Shown here piece by piece: positions 8,427 through 19,065 of a DNA stretch of 64,000 bases. Source of the stretch: an uncultured Pelagibacteraceae bacterium (GTDB lineage: Bacteria > Pseudomonadota > Alphaproteobacteria > Pelagibacterales > Pelagibacteraceae); contig CABYOT010000004.1 in assembly GCA_902520695.1 (NCBI GenBank), positions 33,863-97,862 of the forward strand. The letters are read 5' to 3'. The notes below the pieces were generated by a model. It was not told the DNA's origin, ran no database searches, and saw only the letters and a list, made by a program, of their open reading frames with translations. The position numbers and the translations under genes are program-made. Position 1 is the stretch's first letter. The number at the start of each line of letters is the position of its first letter.

Positions 8427-11400
8427 TGGATATCCAAAACAAAAATCGTAAACTTTTAAAAAAAAATCATGTTTATGATGAAACTATGGAACATGATGCA
8501 TGCGGAGTAGGTCTTGTTGCATCAACTGAGGGTCTAAAATCAAGAAAAGTAGTCGAATACGGTATCGAGGCTCTAAAAGCTGTATGGCATAGAGGTGCAA
8601 TTGATGCAGACGGTAAAACTGGAGACGGAGCAGGCATTCATATTGAAATACCAAATGATTTCTTTGCAGAAAAAATAGAAATAACAGGTCATGAGCACGA
8701 TAACTCAGATTTATGTGTGGGAATGATTTTCTTGCCAAGAAATGACTTTGGGGGACAAGAGCAATGCAGATCAATTGTAGAAAGTGAATTAACAAAAAAG
8801 AATTTTAATATTTACGGATGGAGACAAGTACCTGTGGATCCCTCTGTTTTAGGAGAAAAGGCAGAACAAACTAGACCTGAGATTACACAAGTTCTTTTTA
8901 CTCATAATGATAATTCAATTCATGGTAAAGATTTAGAAAGAGCTCTTTATGAAACTCGAAGAAAAATTGAAAAAGAAGCATTAAGAAATCAATTAAACAA
9001 TTTTTATATTTGTTCATTCAGCTCGAAATCAATAATTTATAAAGGAATGTTTTTAGCGGAATCTTTATCTGATTTTTATCCAGATTTAAAAGATGAGCGT
9101 TTCATTTCACGTTATGCAATTTTCCATCAAAGATTTTCTACTAACACTGCTCCAAGTTGGGATTTAGCCCAACCTTTTAGATCAATTGCTCACAATGGGG
9201 AGATAAACACTTTAAAGGGAAATATTAATTGGATGAGAATTCATGAAGAGGAAATGTTTAGCCCTTTGTTTGATGATATGGAAAATTTAAAACCGGTTAT
9301 CCCTGCTGGTAATTCTGATTCTGCATCATTAGATAATGTGTTTGAATTATTAAATATTTCTGGACATTCAGCACCTTTAGCAAAACTTATGCTAATACCA
9401 GATGCTTGGTCAAAAAAAAGTAAAGTTCTTCCAAAAGATCATCAACAACTTTTTAATTTTTTAAATAGTACAATGGAACCTTGGGATGGACCTGCTGCTA
9501 TAGCTGCAACTGATAATGAGTGGGTTATTGTAGGTAGTGACAGAAATGGACTTAGACCTCTTAGATATACAATTACAAGAGATAAACTTCTATTTGCAGG
9601 ATCTGAGACAGGAATGATTGACCTAAATGAGAAGAAAATTGTCTCAAAAGGAAGACTAGGACCAGGAGAAATTTTGGGTGTGAGAATTGAAAAAGGAAAA
9701 GTTTATACGAATAATCAAATAAAGAATTATTTGTCTAAAGAATACAAACATTTCAATAATCAAATAATTGAATTAGATAAATCATTAACTATAGAAAATG
9801 AAAAAAGTGAGTTTTCAGGCTCTGATTTAAAAAAGATACAACATTGTTTTGGTTATAGCCTTGAAGACTTGGAGTTAATTTTGCATCCAATGGCAGAGGA
9901 TGCTAAAGAAGCAACCGGTTCAATGGGAGATGACACTCCCCTCGCAGTTTTATCTGATAAATATAGGCCTCTTTATCATTATTTTAGACAGAATTTTAGT
10001 CAGGTGACCAATCCCCCGATCGACTCTCTTAGGGAAAATAAAGTGATGAGTTTGAAAACTAGATTTGGAAATTTAGGAAATATTTTAGATTTTTCTAATC
10101 TTACCGAGGAAAATATTTATGTTTTAGACAGTCCAATTTTATCAAACACTCAGTTTGAAAAATTTATAAAGTATTTTGGAGATAACTATAAAATTTTAGA
10201 TTGTACATTCAACACTGAGCAAAGTTTAGAAGAAGCTATAGAATTATTAAAAAATAACGCTGAAAAAGCAGTTAGAGAGGGTAATACTCAACTTATTTTA
10301 TCTGATAAAAATATATCTGAAACAAAATTACCAATGCCAATGCTTTTATGTATTGGTGCAATAAATACTCATTTAATAAAATTAGGCTTGAGAGGCTATG
10401 CATCAATTAATGTGCAAACAGGGGATGCATTGGACACCCATTCATTTGCAACATTAATAGGTGTTGGAGCTACAACGGTTAACCCTTACCTAGCATTTGA
10501 TAGTTTGCATCAAAGATATTCAAAAAAACTTTTTGGTAATTTCTCATTTGATGAGTGTGTAAACAGATATATTAAATCAGTAAATCTTGGACTATTAAAA
10601 ATAATGTCAAAGATGGGTATATCAGTTTTAAGCTCATATAGAGGTGGATGTAATTTTGAAACAGTTGGATTGAGTAGAACAATTGTAAAAGATTATTTTC
10701 CAGGAGTATTATCTAAAATTTCTGGAATAGGATTAACTGGCATTGAAAAAAAAATAAGATCTATACATAAAGATGCGTTTGATATTCACTCAAACATTTT
10801 ACCAATTGGTGGAATTTACAGGTATAGAAAAAATGGTGAAACACATCAATATCAAGGAAAATTAATTCATCTTTTGCAAGCAGCAGTAGGCTCAAATTCA
10901 TACGAAACTTATAAAAAATATACTAAGGGCATTTATGGTCTAAAACCAATTAGTTTAAGAGATTTAATTGATTTTAAAAATCAGGAGGCAATTGATATTG
11001 ACCAAGTGGAGCCAATTACTGAGATAATGAAAAGATTTGGAAGTGGAAGTATGTCTCATGGAGCCTTGTCAAAAGAGGCACATGAAACACTTGCTATGGG
11101 GATGAACAGAATTAAAGGCGCTTCATGCAGTGGAGAAGGTGGAGAAGATGAAGAGAGATTTAAAGTATTAGATAATGGAGATAGCGCAAATTCTAGAGTA
11201 AAACAAATTGCTTCTGCAAGATTTGGAGTAACTATTAATTATTTAAATAATTGTAATGAGATTGAAATCAAAATTGCCCAAGGAGCAAAACCTGGAGAAG
11301 GTGGTCAATTACCAGGATTTAAAGTAACAGAGGAAATTGCAAGACTAAGACATTCTACGCCTGGGGTAACCTTAATATCGCCACCTCCACACCACGATAT

Positions 11401-12922
11401 TTACTCAATTGAAGACTTAGCTCAACTTATTTATGACTTAAAGCAGATTAATCCAAAGGCAAGAGTTGGTGTAAAATTAGTTGCCTCTTCAGGTATAGGA
11501 ACAATTGCTGCAGGTGTTGCTAAAGCAAAAGCAGATATAATTTTAATTTCAGGTCATAATGGTGGGACTGGTGCCACTCCACAAACAAGTGTTAAATATG
11601 TTGGTATTCCATGGGAAATGGGACTAACAGAGGCAAATCAAGTATTAACTTTAAACAAATTAAGACACCTAGTTACATTAAGAACAGATGGAGGAATTAA
11701 AACAGGAAGAGACGTTGTAATAGCTGCAATGATGGGAGCCGAAGAATTTGGCGTAGCAACAACAGCGCTAGTTGCAATGGGTTGTATTATGGTTAGACAA
11801 TGTCATTCTAATACATGTCCAGTTGGAGTTTGTACTCAAGATGATGAATTAAGAAAAAAATTTACTGGCACTCCAGATAAAATAGTAAATCTATTTTCTT
11901 TTATAGCTCAAGAAGTTAGAGAAATTTTATCAAGTTTAGGATTTAAAAATTTAAATGAAGTAATCGGAAGAACAGATTTACTAAGACAAGTCAGTAAAGG
12001 ATCACCGAATTTAGATGACCTAGATTTAAATCCTTTATTTGTTCAAGCTGATCCAGGTACAAACAAAAGATATTGTGAAACCCCTATAATAAATGAAGTA
12101 CCAGATACTTTAGACCAAAAAATTTGGCCTGAGATAGAAAGTTTAATTAACAGAAAATTGCCGTTAGAAAATGTTTATTCAATTGAAAATACAGATAGAG
12201 CTGTTGGAACAAGAATTTCATATAATCTCTATAAAAAATTTGGAAATAATAAATTAGGGGAAAATACTTTTGCAATTAACTTTAAAGGTTCTGCAGGTCA
12301 ATCTTTTGGTGCCTTCGGTGTTAAAGGACTTAAACTAATATTAGAGGGAGATGCAAATGATTACGTTGCAAAAGGTCTCTCAGGCGCATCTATTGTGATT
12401 AAACTTCAAGATGAAAGTAATTTAATTTCAAATGAAAATACTATTATAGGAAATACAGTCTTATATGGAGCAACATCAGGATATCTTTTTGCAGCTGGGC
12501 AGGCAGGTGAAAGATTTGCTGTCAGAAATTCGGGTGCTACTGCAGTCATAGAAGGATGTGATTCAAATGGTTGTGAGTACATGACAGGTGGGTCAATAGT
12601 AATATTGGGAGAGGTAGGCGATAATTTTGGAGCTGGTATGACCGGTGGTATGGCATTTATATATGACCCAAAAAGCCAGTTCGCAAAAAAAGCTAATCCT
12701 GAAACAATAGTTTGGCAAATTCCCGAGACAGAATACTGGAAAAACTATCTAAAAGATTTAGTTCTAAAACACAATGAGGAAACTAATTCTAATTTATCAG
12801 CAAAGATTATTGAAAACTTTGACGACGAAATTAAAAATTTCTTACAAGTTTGCCCTAAAGAAATGCTAAATAAATTAGAAAACCCCATTACAAATAAAAG
12901 TTTAGTTGGAAAAGCTAGTTAA
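8426..12922 (+). CDS. gltB: Glutamate synthase large subunit
   Basis: Transfers the amide of glutamine to 2-oxoglutarate and, with gltD, completes the GS-GOGAT route of ammonia assimilation. The class-II glutaminase domain starts with HDACGVG; Cys26 would become the N-terminal nucleophile after removal of a 25-residue propeptide. The synthase domain contains GEGGEDEERF and PGEGGQLPG, and the 3Fe-4S cysteines lie in CHSNTCPVGVC near 1125-1135. A C-terminal GXGXG beta-helix closes the 1498-residue protein, a standard length. The 3' end overlaps the convergent hydrolase gene by eight bases. Confidence 0.97.
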   Translation: MDIQNKNRKLLKKNHVYDETMEHDACGVGLVASTEGLKSRKVVEYGIEALKAVWHRGAIDADGKTGDGAGIHIEIPNDFFAEKIEITGHEHDNSDLCVGMIFLPRNDFGGQEQCRSIVESELTKKNFNIYGWRQVPVDPSVLGEKAEQTRPEITQVLFTHNDNSIHGKDLERALYETRRKIEKEALRNQLNNFYICSFSSKSIIYKGMFLAESLSDFYPDLKDERFISRYAIFHQRFSTNTAPSWDLAQPFRSIAHNGEINTLKGNINWMRIHEEEMFSPLFDDMENLKPVIPAGNSDSASLDNVFELLNISGHSAPLAKLMLIPDAWSKKSKVLPKDHQQLFNFLNSTMEPWDGPAAIAATDNEWVIVGSDRNGLRPLRYTITRDKLLFAGSETGMIDLNEKKIVSKGRLGPGEILGVRIEKGKVYTNNQIKNYLSKEYKHFNNQIIELDKSLTIENEKSEFSGSDLKKIQHCFGYSLEDLELILHPMAEDAKEATGSMGDDTPLAVLSDKYRPLYHYFRQNFSQVTNPPIDSLRENKVMSLKTRFGNLGNILDFSNLTEENIYVLDSPILSNTQFEKFIKYFGDNYKILDCTFNTEQSLEEAIELLKNNAEKAVREGNTQLILSDKNISETKLPMPMLLCIGAINTHLIKLGLRGYASINVQTGDALDTHSFATLIGVGATTVNPYLAFDSLHQRYSKKLFGNFSFDECVNRYIKSVNLGLLKIMSKMGISVLSSYRGGCNFETVGLSRTIVKDYFPGVLSKISGIGLTGIEKKIRSIHKDAFDIHSNILPIGGIYRYRKNGETHQYQGKLIHLLQAAVGSNSYETYKKYTKGIYGLKPISLRDLIDFKNQEAIDIDQVEPITEIMKRFGSGSMSHGALSKEAHETLAMGMNRIKGASCSGEGGEDEERFKVLDNGDSANSRVKQIASARFGVTINYLNNCNEIEIKIAQGAKPGEGGQLPGFKVTEEIARLRHSTPGVTLISPPPHHDIYSIEDLAQLIYDLKQINPKARVGVKLVASSGIGTIAAGVAKAKADIILISGHNGGTGATPQTSVKYVGIPWEMGLTEANQVLTLNKLRHLVTLRTDGGIKTGRDVVIAAMMGAEEFGVATTALVAMGCIMVRQCHSNTCPVGVCTQDDELRKKFTGTPDKIVNLFSFIAQEVREILSSLGFKNLNEVIGRTDLLRQVSKGSPNLDDLDLNPLFVQADPGTNKRYCETPIINEVPDTLDQKIWPEIESLINRKLPLENVYSIENTDRAVGTRISYNLYKKFGNNKLGENTFAINFKGSAGQSFGAFGVKGLKLILEGDANDYVAKGLSGASIVIKLQDESNLISNENTIIGNTVLYGATSGYLFAAGQAGERFAVRNSGATAVIEGCDSNGCEYMTGGSIVILGEVGDNFGAGMTGGMAFIYDPKSQFAKKANPETIVWQIPETEYWKNYLKDLVLKHNEETNSNLSAKIIENFDDEIKNFLQVCPKEMLNKLENPITNKSLVGKAS

Positions 12923-13676
12923 CTTTTTTGATTATCGATTTTAACTCTTTACAAATAATATTTAAATTTTTTTTTGAAGAAAGGCTATGATCTCCATTTT
13001 TTATCACTAGTAGTTTTTTTTCTGCTTTAGGAAAAATTTTCAAAACTTTTCTCGAATACATTACTGGCACCACCTCATCCATCTGCCCATGAACCATAGT
13101 TACAGGGTTTGTATTATATAATTTTCTGTTAAGAACTTTATTGCTGGTTTTTTTTCCATCTAAAATTAGCTGTTTTGTTATTAAATACTCATAATCACCG
13201 TTTTTAATTTTTGAAATACCTTTTTTCAAAATTTCATTTTTCGTTTTTTTTGGAAATTTTTTCCACATAATTCTTGTAAGAAACTCAGGAGCAGATCCAA
13301 TTCCTAAAAAACCTTTAATTTGTGAACTATAAAATCTATGCATTAACAAAGAAATCCAGCCGCCCATGCTAGATCCAATTAGTATAAAGTCATTCTTTTT
13401 AACTATTTTACTTATTGTAATTCTCGCGTCATTTGACCATTTAGTGATGTTACCTCTTGTGAATTCTCCCGATGATCTTCCATGACCAAAGTATTCCAGA
13501 GCTAAAAATCCAAGTTTATTTTGAATAGAGAACTTTAAAAATTTCTTTGGTTTATCACCGTCAATATCGGATGCAAAACCAGGTAAAAAAACTACGTAAA
13601 GTTTTTTTTTATAATTATTTGCTATATATCTTAGTTTTTTATATTTAGAAATTCTTAGAAATTTATATTTTTTCAT
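12915..13676 (-). CDS. Alpha/beta hydrolase
   Basis: A 253-residue alpha/beta-hydrolase with nucleophile elbow GSSMGG (Ser103), acid Asp200 (GQMDEVVP) and His230 (NGDHSLS). The early LPGFASDIDGDK is the oxyanion-hole strand. There is no signal peptide or cap domain, so it is a small cytoplasmic esterase or thioesterase; the pattern resembles the ABHD10/YqiA-like group, but the substrate is unknown. It is a single-gene unit, convergent with gltB and head-to-head with the glycosyltransferase 42 bases away. Confidence 0.8.
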   Translation of the reverse strand: MKKYKFLRISKYKKLRYIANNYKKKLYVVFLPGFASDIDGDKPKKFLKFSIQNKLGFLALEYFGHGRSSGEFTRGNITKWSNDARITISKIVKKNDFILIGSSMGGWISLLMHRFYSSQIKGFLGIGSAPEFLTRIMWKKFPKKTKNEILKKGISKIKNGDYEYLITKQLILDGKKTSNKVLNRKLYNTNPVTMVHGQMDEVVPVMYSRKVLKIFPKAEKKLLVIKNGDHSLSSKKNLNIICKELKSIIKKVN

Positions 13677-13701
13677 ATAAAGTAATAAAGTTGACCAAGT
13701 T

Positions 13702-13707
13702 TATAAT
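13702..13707 (+). promoter_or_regulatory. Candidate -10 box of the glycosyltransferase operon
   Basis: A perfect TATAAT lies 11 bases before the ATG at 13719, in the 42-base gap between divergent genes. If used, transcription would start only about five bases before the start codon, giving a nearly leaderless mRNA. No convincing -35 was seen. Confidence 0.35.
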
Positions 13708-13718
13708 ATTATTACCAC

Positions 13719-14873
13719 ATGCAGTCTAAATTAAAAGTCCTTCAAGTAATTCCTAAACTAGGTTACGGTGGAGCTGAAACTGGTTGTTATGATATTGCCC
13801 ATTATTTACCAGAAAATAATGTTGGATCTTATTTAATAACAAGTGGTGGTGAATTATTAAAATTTATTGATAAAAAAAAAGTTAAAGTAATAAGACTTCC
13901 AGTCCAATCTAAAAATCCAATACTTATTCTTCTAAACTCTATAATTATTTCAATAATTATTTTATTAAAAGGTATTGATATTGTTCATGCTAGAAGCAGA
14001 GCCCCAGCTTGGTCATGTTTAATAGCAACAAAGATTACTAGAAGAAAATTTGTTACTACTTTCCATGGAACATATAATTTCAATAGCAATATAAAAAAAT
14101 TTTATAACTCAGTTATGGTCAGATCAGATTTAATTATTGCAGGATCAAATTTTATATTTTCACATATTAAAGAAAACTATTCAGAATATTTATCTGATAG
14201 AACAAAATTACTTTCAATTTTTCGTGGTATTAACACAGATTATTATGATGCTTCTACGACTCTAGAAGCTGATGAAGATAATTTATTTAAATCTTGGGAA
14301 TTAATTGTTGGTAAAAAAATAATTTTATTACCTGGAAGGCTTACTGCTTGGAAGGGTCAAGAAATGTTTTTAGAAGCTTTAAATAAAGTAAATATTCAAT
14401 TAGGCAATGATGCTTTCATTGCAGTTATTCTCGGTAATGATCAGGGGCGGGACCTTTACAAAAAAAAACTTATAAGACTTGTCGAGCAATATAGACTTAC
14501 AAAACAAATTAGATTTATAGACCATTGTAAAAATATGCCTTTGGCCTACAAAATTTCAGATATAGTAATTTCAGCATCAATAGAGCCAGAAGCATTTGGC
14601 AGGGTATCAGTTGAAGCACAATCCATGCAAAAAATGATTGTTGCAAGTAACTTAGGAGGATCTAATGAAACTGTGATAGATGGAAAAACTGGTATTTTAT
14701 TTGAAGCAGGAAACTCTGATGAATTATCTGAAAAAATAATTAAAGTAATGAATATGGATCCTAATGAAATCAGTAAAATAGGTAATAATGGAAGAGAAAA
14801 TGCATTAAAAAAATTTAATGTTGAAAAAATGTGTTTTTCTACTTATTCAGAATACAAAAAACTATTTAATTAA
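13719..14873 (+). CDS. Glycosyltransferase family 4
   Basis: GT-B fold sugar transferase of 384 residues. The N-terminal part begins VLQVIPKLGYGGAET, the usual acceptor-side start of GT4 enzymes. The C-terminal donor-binding part has LLPGRLTAWKGQE, the EPEAFGRVSVEA motif with the family E-x7-E arrangement, and GGSNETVIDGKTG. It probably works in lipopolysaccharide or other envelope glycan synthesis; donor and acceptor are unknown. Its stop overlaps the thrS start by one base (TAATG), linking it to a long translation-gene transcript. Confidence 0.88.
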   Translation: MQSKLKVLQVIPKLGYGGAETGCYDIAHYLPENNVGSYLITSGGELLKFIDKKKVKVIRLPVQSKNPILILLNSIIISIIILLKGIDIVHARSRAPAWSCLIATKITRRKFVTTFHGTYNFNSNIKKFYNSVMVRSDLIIAGSNFIFSHIKENYSEYLSDRTKLLSIFRGINTDYYDASTTLEADEDNLFKSWELIVGKKIILLPGRLTAWKGQEMFLEALNKVNIQLGNDAFIAVILGNDQGRDLYKKKLIRLVEQYRLTKQIRFIDHCKNMPLAYKISDIVISASIEPEAFGRVSVEAQSMQKMIVASNLGGSNETVIDGKTGILFEAGNSDELSEKIIKVMNMDPNEISKIGNNGRENALKKFNVEKMCFSTYSEYKKLFN

Positions 14874-16789
14874 TGCCAGATATTACATTACCAGACGGAA
14901 AAAAAATTAATTTTGAAAAAAGTATTTCGGGATTTGAAGTTGCAGAAAAAATTAGCAAATCTCTGTCAAAACAAGCCTTGCTTATAAGTGTTGATGGAGA
15001 ATTAAAAGATTTAAATCATAGTATTTCAAAAGATTCTTCAATTAAGATATTTACTTCAAAAGATAAAGAAGGTTTAGAGACCATAAGACATGATACTGCT
15101 CATATACTCGCTATGGCAGTTCAAGAATTATTTCCAGGGACACAAGTCACAATAGGGCCAGTTATTGAGGATGGATTTTATTATGATTTTGCAAGAAAAG
15201 AACCATTTACATCAGAAGATTTAGAAAAAATTGAGAATAAAATGAAAGAAATAGTAGATAGAGATGAAAAAACTTACAGAGAGGTTTGGAAAAGAAATGA
15301 TGCAATTGAACATTTTAAAAAAAAGGGAGAAATATACAAAGCTGAAATAATAGAAAGTATTCCAGAGGGAGAAGATGTGTCTTTATATTTTCATGGAGAT
15401 TGGCATGATTTATGTAGAGGCCCTCACTTAAGTTCAACTGGTAAAATTGGAAAATATTTTAAATTAACAAAAGTCTCAGGTGCTTATTGGAGAGGTGATT
15501 CTAATAATGAAATGTTGCAAAGAGTTTACGGAACAAGTTGGTCTACTCAAAAAGAATTAGACGATTATTTAAATAGAATAGAAGAGGCTGAGAAAAGAGA
15601 TCACAGAAAAATAGGAAAAGAAATGGATTTATTTCATTTCAGAGAAGAGAGTCCTGGATCTGTATTTTGGCATCAAAAAGGATGGAGCTTATTCCAAAAA
15701 CTTATTTCATATATGAGAATGAAGCAAGAAACAGCAGGGTATCAAGAAATAAATACTCCAGAAATATTAGATCGCTCACTCTGGGAGAAATCTGGTCATT
15801 GGGAAAAATTCGGCGCCAATATGTATACTTCTACTACACCTGATGAAAAAGTTTTTGCTATAAAGCCAATGAATTGTCCAGGTTGTGTTCAAGTTTTTAA
15901 TCAAGGTTTAAAAAGTTATCGAGATTTACCACTTAAAATGTCAGAATTTGGAAAGGTTCATAGATATGAACCATCAGGCGCACTTCACGGATTATTGCGT
16001 GTTAGAGCTTTCACTCAAGATGATGCACATATTTTTTGCACCGAGGAACAAATTACTGAAGAATGTTTAAGTGTAACTAATTTAATTTTGGAAATTTATA
16101 AAGATCTAGGATTTGAAGATGTAATTTTAAAATATTCTGATAGACCAGAATTAAGAGTCGGTGACGATCAAGTTTGGGATAAATCAGAGGCTGCTTTACT
16201 AGAAGCAATTAAAGCAACAAAATTAGAATATTCTATTAATAAGGGCGAAGGAGCTTTTTATGGTCCAAAAATAGAATTTGTTTTAAGAGATGCGATTGGA
16301 AGAGATTGGCAATGTGGAACTTTGCAAGTAGATTTAAACTTACCAGGTAGATTAGGCGCCTCATTTGTTGATAGCGATGGAAATAAGAAAGTTCCTGTAA
16401 TGCTTCACCGAGCTTTATTTGGATCATTAGAGCGGTTTATTGGAATTTTAATTGAAAATTATTCAGGGAAATTACCTTTTTGGCTTTGTCCAGTTCAAAC
16501 AATAGTAATTCCTATCTCGAGTGATTTTGATGTTTACGCAAAAGAAGTAAATAGCCAGTTAAAAAAAGCAGGGATTTCTTCTGAAGTAGATTTAAAAAAT
16601 CATAATTTAAATTATAAAATAAGAGAACATTCATTAACCAAAGTTCCAATGCTTCTAATATGTGGAAAAAAAGAAGTTGACAGTAACACAGTAACTATTA
16701 GAAGATTGGATTCTAAAAAACAAGAAACTATGGATTTAAAAAAATTCTTAAAAAAATACTCTGCTCTTAATAAAGCACCTTCAATCTAA
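14873..16789 (+). CDS. thrS: Threonyl-tRNA synthetase
   Basis: Charges tRNA-Thr. Domains in order: TGS (1-62), the editing/SAD domain with RHDTAH (His73, His77) and the downstream CRGPH, the class-II catalytic core with zinc ligand in MNCPGC near 335, and a C-terminal anticodon-binding domain from about 540. Length 638 matches bacterial ThrRS (about 640). The following infC GTG comes directly after its stop. The thrS-infC-rpmI-rplT-pheS-pheT order is the classic bacterial arrangement. No obvious operator mimic precedes the gene, since it starts inside the glycosyltransferase stop. Confidence 0.97.
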   Translation: MPDITLPDGKKINFEKSISGFEVAEKISKSLSKQALLISVDGELKDLNHSISKDSSIKIFTSKDKEGLETIRHDTAHILAMAVQELFPGTQVTIGPVIEDGFYYDFARKEPFTSEDLEKIENKMKEIVDRDEKTYREVWKRNDAIEHFKKKGEIYKAEIIESIPEGEDVSLYFHGDWHDLCRGPHLSSTGKIGKYFKLTKVSGAYWRGDSNNEMLQRVYGTSWSTQKELDDYLNRIEEAEKRDHRKIGKEMDLFHFREESPGSVFWHQKGWSLFQKLISYMRMKQETAGYQEINTPEILDRSLWEKSGHWEKFGANMYTSTTPDEKVFAIKPMNCPGCVQVFNQGLKSYRDLPLKMSEFGKVHRYEPSGALHGLLRVRAFTQDDAHIFCTEEQITEECLSVTNLILEIYKDLGFEDVILKYSDRPELRVGDDQVWDKSEAALLEAIKATKLEYSINKGEGAFYGPKIEFVLRDAIGRDWQCGTLQVDLNLPGRLGASFVDSDGNKKVPVMLHRALFGSLERFIGILIENYSGKLPFWLCPVQTIVIPISSDFDVYAKEVNSQLKKAGISSEVDLKNHNLNYKIREHSLTKVPMLLICGKKEVDSNTVTIRRLDSKKQETMDLKKFLKKYSALNKAPSI

Positions 16790-17335
16790 GTGGCAGATTT
16801 TAAGCAAAACTACTTTCAGAAAAGAACCAAACCTAGGGGCCCTAGAACAAATCAAAGAATAACTTCACAAGATGTTCAAGTTATTGCAAGTGATGGTGAT
16901 AATTTAGGTATTCTAAATTTACAAGATGCGATTAATAGAGCCAAAGAAGAAGGTTTAGATTTAATTGAGATAGCACCTAATGCAAAACCTCCCGTATGTA
17001 AAATTATGGATATGGGAAAATATAAATATGATGCACAAAAAAAAGCCAATAAAGCAAAAAAAAAACAAAAGAAGATAGAATTAAAAGAAATTAAATTAAG
17101 ACCTGTCACGGAAGTTCACGATTATACATTTAAAATAAAAAATGCACAAAAATTTATTGCAAAAGGAGATAAGGTAAAATTTACAATTAGATTTAAAGGA
17201 AGAGAGCTTCAACACTCTAGTTTGGGTAATGAATTAATGGATAAGATCAAACAAGATATGGAGTCTGTAGGTCGCGTCGAACTACAACCAAAGTTTGATG
17301 GCAAGCAAATGATAATGGTTATTCAGCCTTTATAA
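16790..17335 (+). CDS. infC: Translation initiation factor IF-3
   Basis: Binds the 30S subunit and proofreads start codons. The N-domain holds NQRITSQDVQVIASDGDNLG and IEIAPNAKPPVCKIMD; a lysine-rich linker and the C-domain (ELKEIKLRPVTEVHDY, FTIRFKGRE) follow. It has 181 residues, the usual length. Translation appears to start at GTG 16790, immediately after the thrS stop, with no Shine-Dalgarno of its own, which suggests coupling. Many bacteria use a rare start codon here for autoregulation; GTG is milder than the E. coli AUU. Confidence 0.95.
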   Translation: MADFKQNYFQKRTKPRGPRTNQRITSQDVQVIASDGDNLGILNLQDAINRAKEEGLDLIEIAPNAKPPVCKIMDMGKYKYDAQKKANKAKKKQKKIELKEIKLRPVTEVHDYTFKIKNAQKFIAKGDKVKFTIRFKGRELQHSSLGNELMDKIKQDMESVGRVELQPKFDGKQMIMVIQPL

Positions 17336-17389
17336 GCTATATTTGTAGTTGTAAATTAATAACAATATTTGTATAACCCCTCAAAAATT

Positions 17390-17596
17390 ATGCCTAAATT
17401 AAAAACAAAAAGTTCAGCTAAAAAAAGATTTAAAATCTCAGCTAGAGGAAAAGTTATAACTGCTCAGGCTGGAAAAAGACATGGAATGATTAAACGAACA
17501 AATTCACAGATTAGAAAGCAAAGAGGTACAACGGTAATGTCAAAACAAGATGGTAAGATCGTAAAATCTTATATGCCGTACAACTTAAGAGGATAA
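17390..17596 (+). CDS. rpmI: 50S ribosomal protein L35
   Basis: A 68-residue basic protein beginning [14 protein letters not shown], the family's standard N-terminus, and ending [17 protein letters not shown] place the start at ATG 17390 rather than at the in-frame TTG 17369, because the extra seven residues have no counterpart in L35. It sits between infC and rplT as in most bacteria. Confidence 0.95.
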   Translation: MPKLKTKSSAKKRFKISARGKVITAQAGKRHGMIKRTNSQIRKQRGTTVMSKQDGKIVKSYMPYNLRG

Positions 17597-17597
17597 T

Positions 17598-17954
17598 ATG
17601 GCTAGAGTCAAAAGAGGTGTTACAAGTAGAGCAAAACATAAGAAAGTTTTAAAAGCTGTTAAAGGTCAATGGGGAAGAAGAAAAAATACTATTAGAGTTG
17701 CAAGGCAGGCTATGGAAAAAGCCATGCAGTATGCCTATAGAGATAGAAGAAATAAAAAAAGAGATTTTAAATCACTTTGGATACAGAGAATAAATGCTGG
17801 TGTTAGATCTGAGGGACTAACTTATTCTAAATTTATAAATGGCTTAACCAAAACTGGTATTAAAATTGATAGAAAAATTCTAGCTGAAATTGCTTACGAT
17901 AATCCAGAAGCATTCAAAACTATAGTTAAAAAAGCTCAAGCAGCATTAAATTAA
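17598..17954 (+). CDS. rplT: 50S ribosomal protein L20
   Basis: A 118-residue 23S rRNA-binding assembly protein with the typical start [19 protein letters not shown] and the [14 protein letters not shown] segment. It begins one base after the rpmI stop region, with a GAGG sequence in the end of rpmI as ribosome-binding site. In many bacteria L20 represses this operon; no operator structure could be assigned here. Confidence 0.96.
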   Translation: MARVKRGVTSRAKHKKVLKAVKGQWGRRKNTIRVARQAMEKAMQYAYRDRRNKKRDFKSLWIQRINAGVRSEGLTYSKFINGLTKTGIKIDRKILAEIAYDNPEAFKTIVKKAQAALN

Positions 17955-17997
17955 TTTTCATTGTTGTTTTTCTAGAGTTAACAAATATTCTACGAAT

Positions 17998-19065
17998 ATG
18001 TCCGATATTAAAAAAATTAAAGACGAGTATTTGAATAAATTAGACAGCGATTTAAATATTGAAATTTTAAATCAAATAAAAACAGAATTATTTGGTAAAA
18101 ATGGCAAGATTTCTAATTCTTTTAAATCATTAGGGTCTTTGCCAAATGATGAAAGAAAAAAGTTTGCATCAGACTTAAATTCAATAAAAGACGAGCTACA
18201 AGATAAAATAGATTCTAAAGTTCAAGAAATCGAAACAAAAGAGATTAACTCTAAACTTGAAAATGAAAAAGTAGATGTAACTTTACCCGAAAGAGAATTT
18301 AGTAGAGGAAAAATACATCCTGTTTCACAAGTAATTGACGAAATATCATCAATATTTTCAGAAATTGGATTTAGTGTTGAGGAAGGGCCAGATATAGAGA
18401 ATGAGCACTATAATTTTACAGCATTAAATACACCTGATAATCATCCAGCGAGAGATATGCATGATACTTTTTATTTAGACAAAAATAAGGAATTATTATT
18501 AAGAACTCATACGTCGCCAGTGCAGGTTAGAACTATGTTAAATGGAAAACCTCCATTTAAAATTATAGCTCCAGGCAGAACATATAGATCTGATAGTGAC
18601 CAAACTCATTCCCCTATGTTTCATCAAGTTGAGGGACTTCACATTGATAAAGATATTAACATGGGCCATCTAAAAGGATGCTTAAACTATTTTATAAAAT
18701 CATTTTTTGAAGTAGACAAAATCAAAATGAGATTTAGACCAAGCCACTTTCCTTTTACTGAGCCATCTGCAGAGGTAGATATTGGTTATGAAATAAAAAA
18801 TGGAAAAATAGTTATTGGTGAGGGAGATAAGTGGTTAGAAATTCTAGGTTGTGGCATGGTACATCCTAATGTGCTTAAAAATGTAAAAGTAAATCCAGAT
18901 AAATACCAAGGTTATGCTTTTGGTATTGGAATAGATAGACTTGGAATGCTTAAGTATGGAATCAATGATTTAAGAGCTTTTTTTGAGACTGACTATAGGT
19001 GGCTTAATCATTTTGGTTTTGACCCATTGGATGTTCCATCAAATTACAGAGGCCTAAGTAGATGA
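17998..19065 (+). CDS. pheS: Phenylalanyl-tRNA synthetase alpha subunit
   Basis: Catalytic subunit of the (alpha-beta)2 PheRS. An N-terminal coiled coil (about 1-85) precedes the class-II core, with [43 protein letters not shown] and the motif-3 region [12 protein letters not shown] (here [12 protein letters not shown]). Length 355 is normal. The end overlaps pheT by four bases (ATGA). Confidence 0.97.
   Translation: MSDIKKIKDEYLNKLDSDLNIEILNQIKTELFGKNGKISNSFKSLGSLPNDERKKFASDLNSIKDELQDKIDSKVQEIETKEINSKLENEKVDVTLPEREFSRGKIHPVSQVIDEISSIFSEIGFSVEEGPDIENEHYNFTALNTPDNHPARDMHDTFYLDKNKELLLRTHTSPVQVRTMLNGKPPFKIIAPGRTYRSDSDQTHSPMFHQVEGLHIDKDINMGHLKGCLNYFIKSFFEVDKIKMRFRPSHFPFTEPSAEVDIGYEIKNGKIVIGEGDKWLEILGCGMVHPNVLKNVKVNPDKYQGYAFGIGIDRLGMLKYGINDLRAFFETDYRWLNHFGFDPLDVPSNYRGLSR

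Noticed and set aside
17369..17389. Longer rpmI starting at TTG
   Set aside because: L35 proteins begin at the [13 protein letters not shown] segment, which matches ATG 17390.
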